From Verrucomicrobiota bacterium (GTDB taxonomy: Bacteria > Chlamydiota > Chlamydiia > Chlamydiales > Rhabdochlamydiaceae): 34,530 nucleotides of DNA. The stretch is from positions 502 to 35,031 of the forward strand of contig JAFEGK010000014.1 in the NCBI GenBank assembly GCA_018239985.1, in the 5' to 3' direction. Shown here piece by piece: positions 16,742 through 24,266 of the stretch. The notes under the pieces were generated by a model that did no database searches, was not told the DNA's origin, and was given only the letters and a program-made list of their open reading frames with translations. The first letter of the stretch is position 1. Each line of letters starts with the position of its first letter. The position numbers and the translations under genes are program-made.

Positions 16742-17309
16742 GAACCTCTTTTGTCGTCGGATGCTCCAAAATGAGCCGATGATGATGAAGAGCGATCTGC
16801 GGGCGATCTTCGGTGCTCCCATATTTCCGATCCCCAGAAATCGGATGCCCGATCGCCGCAAATTGGGCGCGGATCTGATGATAGCGACCCGTTTCCAGTT
16901 CAATTTCCACTAAAGAATGGGTCGCAGAAATTTTCAAACGATGAAACCGCAAGATTGCCTGTTTGCCGTTGGGATCGACATAGGCTTTGAAATCGCCATG
17001 GATGAGCAGATGCTCTAGCGTCCCCTCTTCCTGAACATGCCCCTCGACGATCGCCAAATAAGTCTTGCGGAGCTTCCTCTGTCGCATTGCTTCATTTAGA
17101 CGACTGAGCGCTTTGCTAGTCCTTGCAAAAAGGACAAGCCCACTCGCCGGCCGGTCAAGCCGATGAACCGGCTCGAGAAACACATTTCCAGGTTTGCCAA
17201 AATGGTCTTTTACCCAAACGCGGGCAGCCTCATGGAAATCGGGCTGCGTCGCCACATTCCCTGGCTTATTGAGAATCAGAAGATGGTTATCGCAAAAGAT
17301 CGGTTTCAA
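16704..17309 (-). CDS. RluA-family pseudouridine synthase
   Basis: This enzyme converts uridine to pseudouridine in rRNA or tRNA. The conserved core begins IFCDNHLLILNKPGNVATQP, followed by the catalytic motif HRLDRPASGLVLFA (catalytic Asp), KTYLAIVEG, and the C-terminal ETGRYHQIRAQFAAIGHPISGDRKYG. The start is uncertain. The frame extends to ATG at 17345 or 17375, but those codons overlap the trmH-like gene by up to 89 bases and add residues (for example RRRCFSMRCCDK) unlike the family. I favour TTG at 17309, just before the conserved block, with GGGG upstream. There is no S4 domain, so RluA, RluC and TruC subtypes cannot be separated; the short length suggests a RluA/TruC-like protein. Confidence 0.88.
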   Translation of the reverse strand: MKPIFCDNHLLILNKPGNVATQPDFHEAARVWVKDHFGKPGNVFLEPVHRLDRPASGLVLFARTSKALSRLNEAMRQRKLRKTYLAIVEGHVQEEGTLEHLLIHGDFKAYVDPNGKQAILRFHRLKISATHSLVEIELETGRYHQIRAQFAAIGHPISGDRKYGSTEDRPQIALHHHRLILEHPTTKEVLTFQCPASFSSL

Positions 17310-18114
17310 GCGGATACCCCAGTTTTCTTTGTCGCAACACCTCATAGAGAAGCAGCGTCGTCGCAGTAGCCACATTGAGCGAATCGGCCACCCCCTTCAT
17401 CGGAATCGAAACCTGAACATCAGAGGCTTTTAACCAGATGTCTGTCAAACCAAGCTGCTCCGTGCCCACTACAATCGCCACCGGTCCACGCAAATCGGCC
17501 TCCGTATAGTCAATCTTAGCGGCTGGCGAAGTGGCAACAATCTGAATTTTATGCGCCTGCAACCAAGTGAAAACTTCCGCCCCTTCGGCTTCAATGACAG
17601 GCAGGGTAAATAACGTCCCAACACTGGCTCGAACCACATTTGGATTGTAAATATCGGTGCACCGGTCGCATACAATGACCGCATCTGCTCCCACACCATC
17701 GGCTGAGCGCATAATCGACCCCAAATTGCCCGGTTTTTCAATCCCCTCAGCAATCACCAGCAGCGGATTGGGGCCCATCTTAAAAGCCCCCAGAGAAAAG
17801 CGCATCTGCACTCCAATTCCGAGCAATCCATCAGGCCGATCGCGATAGGAAAGCTTTTCAAATACAGAAGGGGCGCACTCTAAAACCTCCGCCCCAGATG
17901 ATTCGATGTTATCGATCAGCACGTCCTCATTTTCTCCCAAAAAAGCCTCTGGGCAAATGAAGAGCTTGCGGATGACTACCCCCCCTTCAAAGGCCCGTTT
18001 GAGCTCCCGATAGCCCTCAATCAAAAAAAGCCCGGTCTCATCCCGCTCGCGCCGATTTTGAAGTTTGATAGCCTCTTTGATCTGCGGATTTTGTGTGCTC
18101 GTAATCCTCAACAT
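17287..18114 (-). CDS. SpoU/TrmH-family RNA 2'-O-methyltransferase
   Basis: This 275-residue SAM-dependent methyltransferase has the trefoil-knot (SPOUT) fold. The N-terminal substrate-binding domain (about 1-105) resembles that of 23S rRNA methyltransferases such as TsnR/RlmB. The catalytic domain carries motif 1 EGIEKPGNLGSIMRSADGVG, motif 2 IVVGTEQLGL and motif 3 IPMKGVADSLNVATATTLLLYE. ATG at 18114 is preferred because GAGGTGG precedes it; a GTG three codons upstream (18123) is the alternative. It overlaps the upstream methyltransferase gene by 7 bases, so both are probably in one operon with the pseudouridine synthase. The exact RNA target is unknown. It corresponds in position to the C. 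trachomatis spoU gene next to a methyltransferase. Confidence 0.92.
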   Translation of the reverse strand: MLRITSTQNPQIKEAIKLQNRRERDETGLFLIEGYRELKRAFEGGVVIRKLFICPEAFLGENEDVLIDNIESSGAEVLECAPSVFEKLSYRDRPDGLLGIGVQMRFSLGAFKMGPNPLLVIAEGIEKPGNLGSIMRSADGVGADAVIVCDRCTDIYNPNVVRASVGTLFTLPVIEAEGAEVFTWLQAHKIQIVATSPAAKIDYTEADLRGPVAIVVGTEQLGLTDIWLKASDVQVSIPMKGVADSLNVATATTLLLYEVLRQRKLGYPLETDLLR

Positions 18115-18911
18115 CCCTTCCACCTCGCGTAACTTCCCGTCGGCACATCCCGTCCCTTTTGGGCTGTCAAAACTAGTTCGCCCACTTCCGCTTTGCCAGG
18201 CAGGATCTCCTCAAACAAATGACCCATCACCATCGGCGTCATCCCATTTGTGTGATTCGAACAGGCTAAAAACAGCGGCTTATCGCTCAAAAGCTGTCTA
18301 CAAATTTGCAATAGAGGCCCAATATCCCGCTCAATCTTAAACACCTCACCCTGAGCGCCCCTGCCAAAACTAGGAGGATCGAGCAAAATCCCATCGTATT
18401 TTCGTCCTCTGCGAATTTCCCTTTGCAAAAACTTGATCGCATCATCGACAATCCATCGAATCGGCTTGTCCTCAAGCCCATTGATCGCCGCATTTTCACG
18501 TGCCCACTTGACCATCCCCTGAGACGCATCGACATGACATACCTGGGCTCCAGCCCGAGCAAACGCCATCGTCGCCCCACCCGAATAGGCAAATAAATTG
18601 AGAACCGACGCCCCCTCACTGACAAGGTCAGCGGCCCAGCTCCACAAAAATGCATGCTCTGGGAAAATCCCCAAATGACCAAAATCGGTCGGCTCGATCT
18701 TAAACTTCAGCCCATCGTGCTCCACAACCCACGAGCTTGGCAGGCGCCCCTCCCACCCCTTCCCTTCCACCCGAGAAAAGTGGGCATCGGCATCATCCCA
18801 ATTCGACAAAGTCGGCTGCCATAGTGCCTGACTACACGGCCGCACGATCGTATGCTTGCCAAAGCGCTCAAATTTTTTTTGATTACCGGAATCGATTAGA
18901 AAATAATTCAT
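18108..18911 (-). CDS. Class I SAM-dependent rRNA methyltransferase (RlmI/RlmK-like)
   Basis: This 267-residue protein has a Rossmann-fold methyltransferase domain: VLNLFAYSGGATMAFARAGAQVCHVDAS (SAM-binding motif I, about residues 103-130), WARENAAINGL (about 135-145), and the catalytic DPPSFGRG (about 177-184). The YSGG plus DPPSFGRG combination is that of the RlmI (YccW)/RlmK-type cytosine-C5 or guanine methyltransferases, but the N-terminal PUA domain of RlmI is absent. It is the first gene of the minus-strand RNA-modification cluster. A TATAAT element on the minus strand at 18923-18918 lies only 6 bases before the ATG, with no Shine-Dalgarno between them. Confidence 0.9.
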   Translation of the reverse strand: MNYFLIDSGNQKKFERFGKHTIVRPCSQALWQPTLSNWDDADAHFSRVEGKGWEGRLPSSWVVEHDGLKFKIEPTDFGHLGIFPEHAFLWSWAADLVSEGASVLNLFAYSGGATMAFARAGAQVCHVDASQGMVKWARENAAINGLEDKPIRWIVDDAIKFLQREIRRGRKYDGILLDPPSFGRGAQGEVFKIERDIGPLLQICRQLLSDKPLFLACSNHTNGMTPMVMGHLFEEILPGKAEVGELVLTAQKGRDVPTGSYARWKGC

Positions 18912-18917
18912 CCGACC

Positions 18918-18951
18918 ATTATACTTTTTTTCCTCATTTGAAGATAGGAGG
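18918..18951 (+). promoter_or_regulatory. Divergent control region and strong ribosome-binding site
   Basis: In the 47-base gap between divergent genes, overlapping -10-like hexamers occur on both strands: TATACT on plus at 18920-18925, and TATAAT on minus at 18923-18918. Neither has a convincing -35. AGGAGG at 18946-18951, 7 bases before the ATG at 18959, fixes the start of the plus-strand gene. Confidence 0.5.
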
Positions 18952-18958
18952 AGAAAAC

Positions 18959-19975
18959 ATGCAAGTAGACAAAGCTGGCCCTTCGCCCCTTAGCAGCAGC
19001 GCCATGAATGAAATTGCTAGACCCTCAGCCTCCGCGCCCTATCAAAGTTCGCTCACCAGCTTAGATCGGACCTCTTTGAAGCCAGCCTCCCCACTCCAAG
19101 TTTTTTTTGAAGATCTGTGTGGATTTACACTGAATTTCTTCTTTTGGCCAATTCATGGCTCGTTGATCATTAGCCACCAAATCCTCTTGATCTTTATGCT
19201 TCCCCTTGTGTTTCCCTTCCTCATCCTCGAGGCAGTGACACGAGTCTTTCTTACTATTTTTAGCATTTGCAAATGCCCAAGGCCCGAAGCCATCTTTGGC
19301 CCCACCTTCAACCCACAGGGCCCCTCCGACACAGAAACAGAACACCTCAAACCCTACCTACGCCCAAGGGCAGCTATATCGGAAAAACAGCAATTGCAAC
19401 TTCTGCATCTGCTTAACACCTATTTCGAATTCGCCCAAAGGTATACGGTAGAGGAAAATGGAAAAGAAAATCGTCATTTCAATGCGCTGATTAAGATAGA
19501 TATCGATGGAGTGTCTCAGCTCTTTCAACACTCACCTTGGCGCAACAGAGATCTCACCTCCTATATTGACTTCATTGTCAATAACGCCAGGCCAACGAGT
19601 GCCCTCCGATTCACATTCATCGGGCTCGACTATTCCTATTTTATCGGCATGCTCAAGATGAAAGTGAAAACAGATGTCGTCAAATTTCAGCTGAAAGACC
19701 AGCAACTCCAGTTGCAAGAGCAGGAATCTGGTAAACCAAAATCCCGTTTCGCAGCCTTCAAGTCCTATATTTTCAATCTTCTCTCCAGATACATTCTCAG
19801 AGAGCAGATTTATGATCTACAGCAAGAAAATGACCAGCGAACACTCGATTTTTCCCTTTGGCCTGGAACGACTCGCCGTCACTGCGCCGATCTCATCAAC
19901 AACAGCTTAAAAGGGGCGCACCTGAGCGAGTATCACATCTCACTCCTCGACATCGAAAATATCATCCGAACGTAG
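18959..19975 (+). CDS. Candidate inclusion-membrane (Inc) protein
   Basis: This is a 338-residue protein without a recognised family. The start is set by a perfect AGGAGG 7 bases upstream. A Ser/Pro-rich N-terminus of about 45 residues is followed by one long hydrophobic region (about residues 47-104, NFFFWPIHGSLIISHQILLI...) with two lobes separated by a short polar turn, and then a hydrophilic ~230-residue C-terminal domain rich in charged and Gln residues (for example KDQQLQLQEQESGK). A bilobed hydrophobic domain of about 40-60 residues with no cleavable signal is the structural hallmark of chlamydial type III-secreted Inc proteins. No sequence homology is claimed; an ordinary two-helix inner-membrane protein is the alternative. 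It ends 1 base before the convergent pncC stop. Confidence 0.75.
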   Translation: MQVDKAGPSPLSSSAMNEIARPSASAPYQSSLTSLDRTSLKPASPLQVFFEDLCGFTLNFFFWPIHGSLIISHQILLIFMLPLVFPFLILEAVTRVFLTIFSICKCPRPEAIFGPTFNPQGPSDTETEHLKPYLRPRAAISEKQQLQLLHLLNTYFEFAQRYTVEENGKENRHFNALIKIDIDGVSQLFQHSPWRNRDLTSYIDFIVNNARPTSALRFTFIGLDYSYFIGMLKMKVKTDVVKFQLKDQQLQLQEQESGKPKSRFAAFKSYIFNLLSRYILREQIYDLQQENDQRTLDFSLWPGTTRRHCADLINNSLKGAHLSEYHISLLDIENIIRT

Positions 19976-19976
19976 G

Positions 19977-20453
19977 TTAAATCAAATCAAGGAGAAGCTT
20001 CAGCTCCAGGATTGCCCGCTCGCAAGCTTCGTGCATGATCGAAGCTCGATCGCCTGTAAATGTGCATTCGATGACATGTGGCTTTTTCCCCCGGGCGCCA
20101 AGAGCAATGAAGACTGTACCGACCGGCTTTTCTTTTGTTCCGCCGGAAGGGCCTGCGATACCCGTTACAGCAATCCCATAATCGGCATCGGTGATTTTCA
20201 TAAGGCCTAAGAGCATCTCATCTGCTGCTGCCCGACTCACCGAACCCGAACCCGAGATCGTGAGGGGAGAGACCTTAAGTAGCGATTTCTTAAGAGCATT
20301 CGAATAGGTCACGAGTGAGCCGAGAAAATACTTGGAGGCATCTGGGATAGCGGTAAACTTGGCTGCGAGGAGCCCTCCGGTGCACGACTCTGCCAGAGCA
20401 AGCGTTTTTTCCTCTTTAATCAGATGGTGATGGATTTTTTCGATCGGCGACAT
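19977..20453 (-). CDS. pncC: CinA C-terminal-domain amidase (NMN deamidase PncC)
   Basis: This 158-residue protein corresponds to the stand-alone C-terminal domain of CinA, which hydrolyses nicotinamide mononucleotide to nicotinate mononucleotide plus ammonia in pyridine-nucleotide salvage. Signature stretches are LALAESCTGGLLAAKFT (about residues 18-34), GSLVTYSNALKKSLL (about 45-59), GIAVTGIAGPSGGTKEKPVGTVFIA (about 92-116) and GDRASIMHEACERAI. The start ATG at 20453 is preceded by AAGGA at a suitable distance and overlaps the upstream gene by 38 bases. The CinA N-terminal nucleotide-binding domain is absent, as in many bacteria. It is the last gene of the nrdR-dksA-lspA run. Confidence 0.92.
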   Translation of the reverse strand: MSPIEKIHHHLIKEEKTLALAESCTGGLLAAKFTAIPDASKYFLGSLVTYSNALKKSLLKVSPLTISGSGSVSRAAADEMLLGLMKITDADYGIAVTGIAGPSGGTKEKPVGTVFIALGARGKKPHVIECTFTGDRASIMHEACERAILELKLLLDLI

Positions 20454-21120
20454 ACAGATTCCTTGCCTTTAAGGCTGGATGGTTATTGATCCAGGTGAAA
20501 CACCGCTTACCCAAACGGATCGGCTGATTCCTCACTTTGCCCTGAACGACGAAAGGGGTCGCCACTGTGTTATTGCGGACCCAAACGGCCAAGTTCTGGA
20601 AAAGCTCAGTATTGGGAAAATTCGGATTCTTTTCTACTTTTCCGATGGCATTAGTTTCGGGATCCAAGAAAAGCTGCGGGTAAGAAAACTGAATCCCCCA
20701 GGTGACACTTTCAGCGCCCATGACACCCGAGTGAAACGTATCGGTATAGATGAAATGGTGTCTCTGCAGCTGTACAACCGGCCTTTTGGCCTTAATCAAA
20801 TAATGGTCCTTGCCGACAGGGAGGGCATACAGCACATCGGTAGTAAGCGTGAAAATCGCCGAAAAGTAGGGGCGCAAGGGGGCTTCATCGATGAGTTTAC
20901 CGGTTTTGATTCCGTTAACGTATTCCGAATAAACTTTCAAAAAGTCAGCCTTTAAGATTTCGGCCGATTCTTTGCTCACTTTGCGACTCACATCGAAGAT
21001 GCTAAACTCCCCCAAAACAGCTAACAACTCCCGCATCTCCTCGGCATCGATCAAAATCGGAAGCTTGCGCGATTTCGATACCTGCATCCCCAGAGTTGCT
21101 GTGGAAATTTCAATGGGCAT
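20416..21120 (-). CDS. Uncharacterised 234-residue protein of the lspA operon
   Basis: I do not recognise this family. The ATG at 21120, with AGAGATAAGA just upstream and an 11-base overlap with lspA, is a better start than the ATG at 21183, which would overlap lspA by 74 bases. The protein lacks a signal peptide or membrane helix and looks like a soluble mixed alpha/beta protein. Segments that look conserved in type are LPILIDAEEMRELLAVLGEF (about residues 20-39), YALPVGKDHYLIKAKRPVVQLQ and QPIRLGKRCFTWINNHP near the C-terminus. The tight coupling to lspA and pncC suggests a housekeeping role, but none can be named. Confidence 0.82.
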   Translation of the reverse strand: MPIEISTATLGMQVSKSRKLPILIDAEEMRELLAVLGEFSIFDVSRKVSKESAEILKADFLKVYSEYVNGIKTGKLIDEAPLRPYFSAIFTLTTDVLYALPVGKDHYLIKAKRPVVQLQRHHFIYTDTFHSGVMGAESVTWGIQFSYPQLFLDPETNAIGKVEKNPNFPNTELFQNLAVWVRNNTVATPFVVQGKVRNQPIRLGKRCFTWINNHPALKARNLYVADRKNPSPSD

Positions 21121-21634
21121 TCTTATCTCTTTTACCGAATAATACGAGATAAGCAATTCCACAGAAGATCGCGCTGTCGGCAATATTGAAAATTGGATAA
21201 GAATACTTGTAGAAAATGAAATAGAACATATCGATCACATGGCCGTAGAGAAAGTAGTCCAGGATATTCCCGATGGCCCCAGCACCAATCATGAAAAGAG
21301 GAATGCGCAGATAGTTGGCTGGCTTAAAGAAAAGGAGATAGCCGAGCATTGCACCGGTGACCACAATCCGGACAATGAGCAAAGGAATTTGGAAATTAGC
21401 TAGCAACCCCCATGCAGTGCCGGTGTTGGTCATATGGACGATCGAAAACTTGAGCAGCGTGGTATTCAGAACTCCGATGCCCCCATAGGGAAACCCCAAG
21501 TAAGGTTGAATCAGAGGCAAATGATTAACGACCCAATATTTCGAGAGAAAATCGAGCAATAGAATCGAGAAAAAAATAGCAGCTTCACGAAAAGAGACTG
21601 TAAACTTAAAACTCGACGATTTGGCCTTTCTCAA
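21110..21634 (-). CDS. lspA: Lipoprotein signal peptidase (signal peptidase II)
   Basis: This 174-residue inner-membrane aspartic protease removes signal peptides from diacylglyceryl-modified prolipoproteins. It has four predicted helices. Family blocks are DFLSKYWVV (about 28-36), the NTGTAWGLL segment (about 71-79, family N-x-GxAFG), GAIGNILDYFLYGHVIDM (first catalytic Asp in VID) and PIFNIADSAIFCG (second catalytic Asp). The start is TTG at 21634 with AGGAGAAA upstream, inside the 3' end of dksA (29-base overlap). The nrdR-dksA-lspA order matches the C. trachomatis order as I recall it. Confidence 0.94.
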   Translation of the reverse strand: MRKAKSSSFKFTVSFREAAIFFSILLLDFLSKYWVVNHLPLIQPYLGFPYGGIGVLNTTLLKFSIVHMTNTGTAWGLLANFQIPLLIVRIVVTGAMLGYLLFFKPANYLRIPLFMIGAGAIGNILDYFLYGHVIDMFYFIFYKYSYPIFNIADSAIFCGIAYLVLFGKRDKNAH

Positions 21635-21980
21635 ATTTCTCCTGTGCTGCCACGGTCATCGTCGCATAAGGAATCGCTTCGAGCCGTTTAATAGGGATTT
21701 CATCCCCTGACAAATCACAGATACCATAAGTCCCCTCATCAATTTTTTCAAGGGCCCGATCGATCTGGCGGAGCACTTTGATCTCCTGATCGGTAAGAGT
21801 TAAACTGACAGAGCGGTCAAAATCATCTGTTCCCCCATCAGCTTGATGTTGCGAATATCCTGAGGATTGCACATCACTTTTGACTTCATTGCTCACTTCT
21901 TGAACCATTTTGGTCATTTCCGTACGCAGTTTTTCGAGTCGTTTCTTAAACATCTCAATTTCAGATTTCTTCAGAGGCAT
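21606..21980 (-). CDS. dksA: DksA/TraR-family transcription factor, zinc-finger cysteines lost
   Basis: This is a 124-residue coiled-coil protein of the DksA/TraR family, which binds the secondary channel of RNA polymerase. ATG at 21980 is preferred because GAGGAG lies 8 bases upstream; the in-frame ATG at 21995 has no such site. An N-terminal helical hairpin (about 5-75, with MFKKRLEKLRTEMTKM) leads to the C-terminal globular part YGICDLSGDEIPIKRLEAIPYATMTVAAQEK. Only one of the four classical zinc-finger cysteines remains (CDLS and MTVA replace CxxC pairs), as in several non-proteobacterial relatives. It overlaps nrdR by 20 bases and lspA by 29. Confidence 0.92.
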   Translation of the reverse strand: MPLKKSEIEMFKKRLEKLRTEMTKMVQEVSNEVKSDVQSSGYSQHQADGGTDDFDRSVSLTLTDQEIKVLRQIDRALEKIDEGTYGICDLSGDEIPIKRLEAIPYATMTVAAQEKFEKGQIVEF

Positions 21981-22431
21981 TAGCCGGCTCCTCAATATTT
22001 TCTAAGGCGATTTTAAGTTCATCCACATCTTTGAATCGTCGATAAACGCAGGCAAAGCGAATATAGGCAACCGTATCGAGGTGACGCAAATGTTTCATTG
22101 CGATTTCCCCAAGCTCAGTAGCCTCAATTTCCCTCACTCCACGTTCAATCAGTTCCGCAGTAATTTTCGAGACAATTTCTCGGATCTGTTGTCGACTAAT
22201 GCGCGTATGAAGACAGGCTAAATCGAGCCCCTTAAACAGCTTTTCCTGATTAAAATCTTCATAGCTTCCATCTCTTTTATGAACCTGAACCGTCAGATCT
22301 ACCGTCTCAAAAGTCGTGAAACGGCGCAAACACTGAAGACACTCGCGGCGACGGCGAATGGCATTAGTCTGCTCCGCATTACGCGAATCAGTCACCTTCG
22401 ATTCCTCATGATTGCAAAATGGACAACGCAT
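21961..22431 (-). CDS. nrdR: Transcriptional repressor NrdR
   Basis: This is a 156-residue ATP/dATP-sensing repressor of ribonucleotide reductase genes. It has an N-terminal zinc ribbon with MRCPFCNHEESKVTDSR (Cys3, Cys6) and a second pair in RRRRECLQCLRRFTTFE (Cys31, Cys34), followed by an ATP-cone domain (about 46-140, including VHKRDGSYEDFNQEKLFKGL and VAYIRFACVYRRFKD). Length and layout are standard. No nrd gene lies in this window. It heads a minus-strand run with overlapping dksA and lspA. A perfect AT-rich inverted repeat sits 23 bases upstream of the start. Confidence 0.95.
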   Translation of the reverse strand: MRCPFCNHEESKVTDSRNAEQTNAIRRRRECLQCLRRFTTFETVDLTVQVHKRDGSYEDFNQEKLFKGLDLACLHTRISRQQIREIVSKITAELIERGVREIEATELGEIAMKHLRHLDTVAYIRFACVYRRFKDVDELKIALENIEEPANASEEI

Positions 22432-22453
22432 ACTTTTTCTTCTAATCCCTAAT

Positions 22454-22478
22454 TGAATTTTTTAAAATAAAAAATTCA
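22454..22478. promoter_or_regulatory. Perfect inverted repeat upstream of nrdR
   Basis: TGAATTTTTT and AAAAAATTCA form a perfect 10-bp inverted repeat around AAAAT, located between tRNA-Ser and the nrdR ATG. It could be an operator in the nrdR promoter, or a weak transcription end for tRNA-Ser on the minus strand. It does not look like the known NrdR box. Confidence 0.45.
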
Positions 22479-22560
22479 TTTTCTGAGAAGGAGTCAGAGG
22501 AGGTGGGGTTCCTTTATTTGGCCGGCTCGGGCAGCGTTTACCTCGCTTCGAATCCACCCC

Positions 22561-22581
22561 AAACGATCCACCGGATCGTTT
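22561..22581. terminator. Hairpin downstream of tRNA-Ser
   Basis: AAACGATCC and GGATCGTTT form a perfect 9-bp stem around a 3-base loop, 13 bases after the tRNA-Ser 3' end on the minus strand. There is no U-run, so it may be a processing hairpin or a weak terminator. Confidence 0.45.
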
Positions 22582-22593
22582 GTCCTATAATTA

Positions 22594-22680
22594 CGGAGGA
22601 GGTGGGATTCGAACCCACGAAACGCTTTCACGTTTACACGCTTTCCAAGCGTGCTCCATCGGCCACTCGGACACTCCTCC
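22594..22680 (-). tRNA. tRNA-Ser (anticodon GGA)
   Basis: The minus strand folds as an 87-nt class II tRNA. The acceptor GGAGGAG pairs with CTCCTCC, with discriminator G. The D-arm is GTCCGAGTGGCC, the anticodon stem CACGC/GCGTG encloses TTGGAAA (anticodon GGA), and a long variable arm (AACGTGAAAGCGTT) and T-loop TTCGAAT follow. CCA is not encoded. It stands between nrdR and the divergent znuA gene. Confidence 0.97.
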
Positions 22681-22725
22681 AAAAGTATTATAGAAACATA
22701 ATGTCCGCTGTAGTATCCTTGATCC

Positions 22726-23571
22726 ATGATTAAAAAGCTCCTTTTTTTATTCTTATTTCCCCTTTTTGCTTTTGCTGAGCCAGAAAAACCAACCGTCTTA
22801 GTGACTATCGCCCCTTATGCCTATTTCGCTGAACGGATCGCTGGCACCACCGTTCATATTCAGACACTTGTCCCCCCAGAAAGCAATGTCCACATCTATG
22901 AACCGAGCCCCAAACTGGTCCAAACAAGCGGATCTGCTCAAGTCTGGTTCCGGATTCAAGAACCCTTTGAGCAAAAAATCGTCAAAGCATTCCAAGAACG
23001 GAATAAAAAGATGCGGATTGTCAATTTGCAAGAGGCAGTGGAGCTTATTGATGAGGACAATCTGATTCGATCCTCGTGTGGCCATTATCATGGTGGCAAA
23101 GACCTTCACACCTGGGTTAGTCCCCGGATTGCGCTGCAACAATCTCAAGCGATCGCCAATACGCTGATCGAACTCTTCCCCGAGCATAAAGATTTTTATC
23201 AACGGAACTTTGATTCTTTATCTGCCGATCTGAAAGAGCTCGATCAAGAGGTAACTTCCATCCTTGGACCCTTCAAGGGAGAGGCAATCCTCATTTCCCA
23301 CCCCTCTTTGGGATATTTCTGCCGCGATTACGGTCTGTTACAGCTGTCGGTAGAATGTGAAGGAAAAGATCCACGTCCAAAAGATGTTGAGCAAATCATG
23401 GCGATGGCAAAAGTTTATCACATCCGCAGCGTCCTAATCCAAACAGGGTTTAACAATCAGGGAGCCCAATACTTCGCCGCAAAACTAAATTTGCACACCT
23501 ACCGTATCGACCCATATGCTAAAGATTATTTGAGTAACATTCGCAAAATAGCAGAGGTTATTGCCCAATGA
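22726..23571 (+). CDS. znuA: Zinc/manganese ABC transporter substrate-binding protein
   Basis: This is a 281-residue periplasmic cluster A-I metal-binding protein. An N-terminal signal peptide (MIKKLLFLFLFPLFAFA, cleavage near residue 17) is followed by the ligand set expected for ZnuA/TroA: His56 in NVHIYEPSP, His128 in KDLHTWVSP, His192 in SHPSLGYF and Asp262 near YRIDPYA. A short Cys/His loop, SCGHYHGG (117-124), resembles the His-rich loop of ZnuA, which favours zinc over manganese. It is the first gene of znuA-znuC-znuB with a 4-base ATGA overlap. No Shine-Dalgarno is visible before the ATG; TAGTAT at 22711-22716 could be its -10. It corresponds to CT415 of C. trachomatis in order. Confidence 0.93.
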   Translation: MIKKLLFLFLFPLFAFAEPEKPTVLVTIAPYAYFAERIAGTTVHIQTLVPPESNVHIYEPSPKLVQTSGSAQVWFRIQEPFEQKIVKAFQERNKKMRIVNLQEAVELIDEDNLIRSSCGHYHGGKDLHTWVSPRIALQQSQAIANTLIELFPEHKDFYQRNFDSLSADLKELDQEVTSILGPFKGEAILISHPSLGYFCRDYGLLQLSVECEGKDPRPKDVEQIMAMAKVYHIRSVLIQTGFNNQGAQYFAAKLNLHTYRIDPYAKDYLSNIRKIAEVIAQ

Positions 23572-24266
23572 CCATTGCAGTTCAAGATCTCAGTTTCAGT
23601 TATGACAAAAAAACTCCTGTACTTGAGGAGATCGAATTTCGAATCGAAAATGGACAGTTTATCGGCGTATTTGGCCCAAATGGAGGGGGGAAAACTACTC
23701 TGCTCATGCTCTTATTGGGGTTACTCAATCCAACAAAGGGAAAGCTGATTGCACAAGGCAGGATCGGCTATGTCCCCCAAGTACGTCGCTTTGATAGGCA
23801 ATTTCCCATTTCTGTTTTAGAAGTCGTTTTACAAGGATGCTTGGCCGATTATCGAGGATGGGGAAATTTTTCCGCAGAAGCTAAAAAGAGGGCCTTTGAA
23901 GCACTTGAAAAAGTGGGCCTTGCCGATAAAGCGCGCGCCCCTTTCGGCACCCTTTCGGGCGGGCAAATTCAGCGCACTCTGATAGCCAGAGCGCTCGCTT
24001 CTAATCCTGAGATTCTGCTGCTCGATGAGGCTACAGTGGGGATCGACCCAGAAGCGCTAAGTGAAATTTTCAAATTCTTAATTAGCCTAAAAGGAGAGCT
24101 CACCGTTCTGATGGTCACCCATGAACTCCAAGTGATCGGCAGAGAAATGGATCAACTTTTCTGCATCGATCGGACACTGACCCTCTATTCACCTGAGCAA
24201 ATCTGCCAACATTTTGCACTTGGCCTTTACCACCCCAAATTGATGCAAGGGAAGAAAAATGATTGA
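23568..24266 (+). CDS. znuC: Zinc/manganese ABC transporter ATPase
   Basis: This 232-residue nucleotide-binding subunit energises metal uptake. It shows Walker A GPNGGGKTT (36-44), the Q-loop region YVPQ near 69-72, the signature LSGGQIQRTLIARAL near 128-142, Walker B ILLLDEATVGID near 147-158 and the switch His in MVTHEL near 183-188. Its ATG overlaps the znuA stop (ATGA), and its end overlaps the permease gene by 8 bases. The metal is inferred from the neighbouring binding protein. Confidence 0.95.
   Translation: MTIAVQDLSFSYDKKTPVLEEIEFRIENGQFIGVFGPNGGGKTTLLMLLLGLLNPTKGKLIAQGRIGYVPQVRRFDRQFPISVLEVVLQGCLADYRGWGNFSAEAKKRAFEALEKVGLADKARAPFGTLSGGQIQRTLIARALASNPEILLLDEATVGIDPEALSEIFKFLISLKGELTVLMVTHELQVIGREMDQLFCIDRTLTLYSPEQICQHFALGLYHPKLMQGKKND

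Noticed and set aside
17310-17375. N-terminal extension of the pseudouridine synthase to ATG at 17375
   Set aside because: The added residues do not resemble the family and would overlap the preceding gene by 89 bases.
18737-18958. 74-codon extension of the Inc candidate upstream to 18737
   Set aside because: It would overlap the divergent methyltransferase by 175 bases, while a perfect AGGAGG marks the ATG at 18959.
20479-20955. 158-codon plus-strand frame opposite the unrecognised lspA-operon gene
   Set aside because: It is antisense to a well-coupled gene and has no ribosome-binding site or recognisable motif.
22497-22560. Possible second tRNA (TTCGAATCC-like T-loop near 22546-22555)
   Set aside because: Acceptor ends do not pair and no anticodon arm can be formed.
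22494-22733. Frames over tRNA-Ser on both strands
   Set aside because: They run through the tRNA gene and are not coding.
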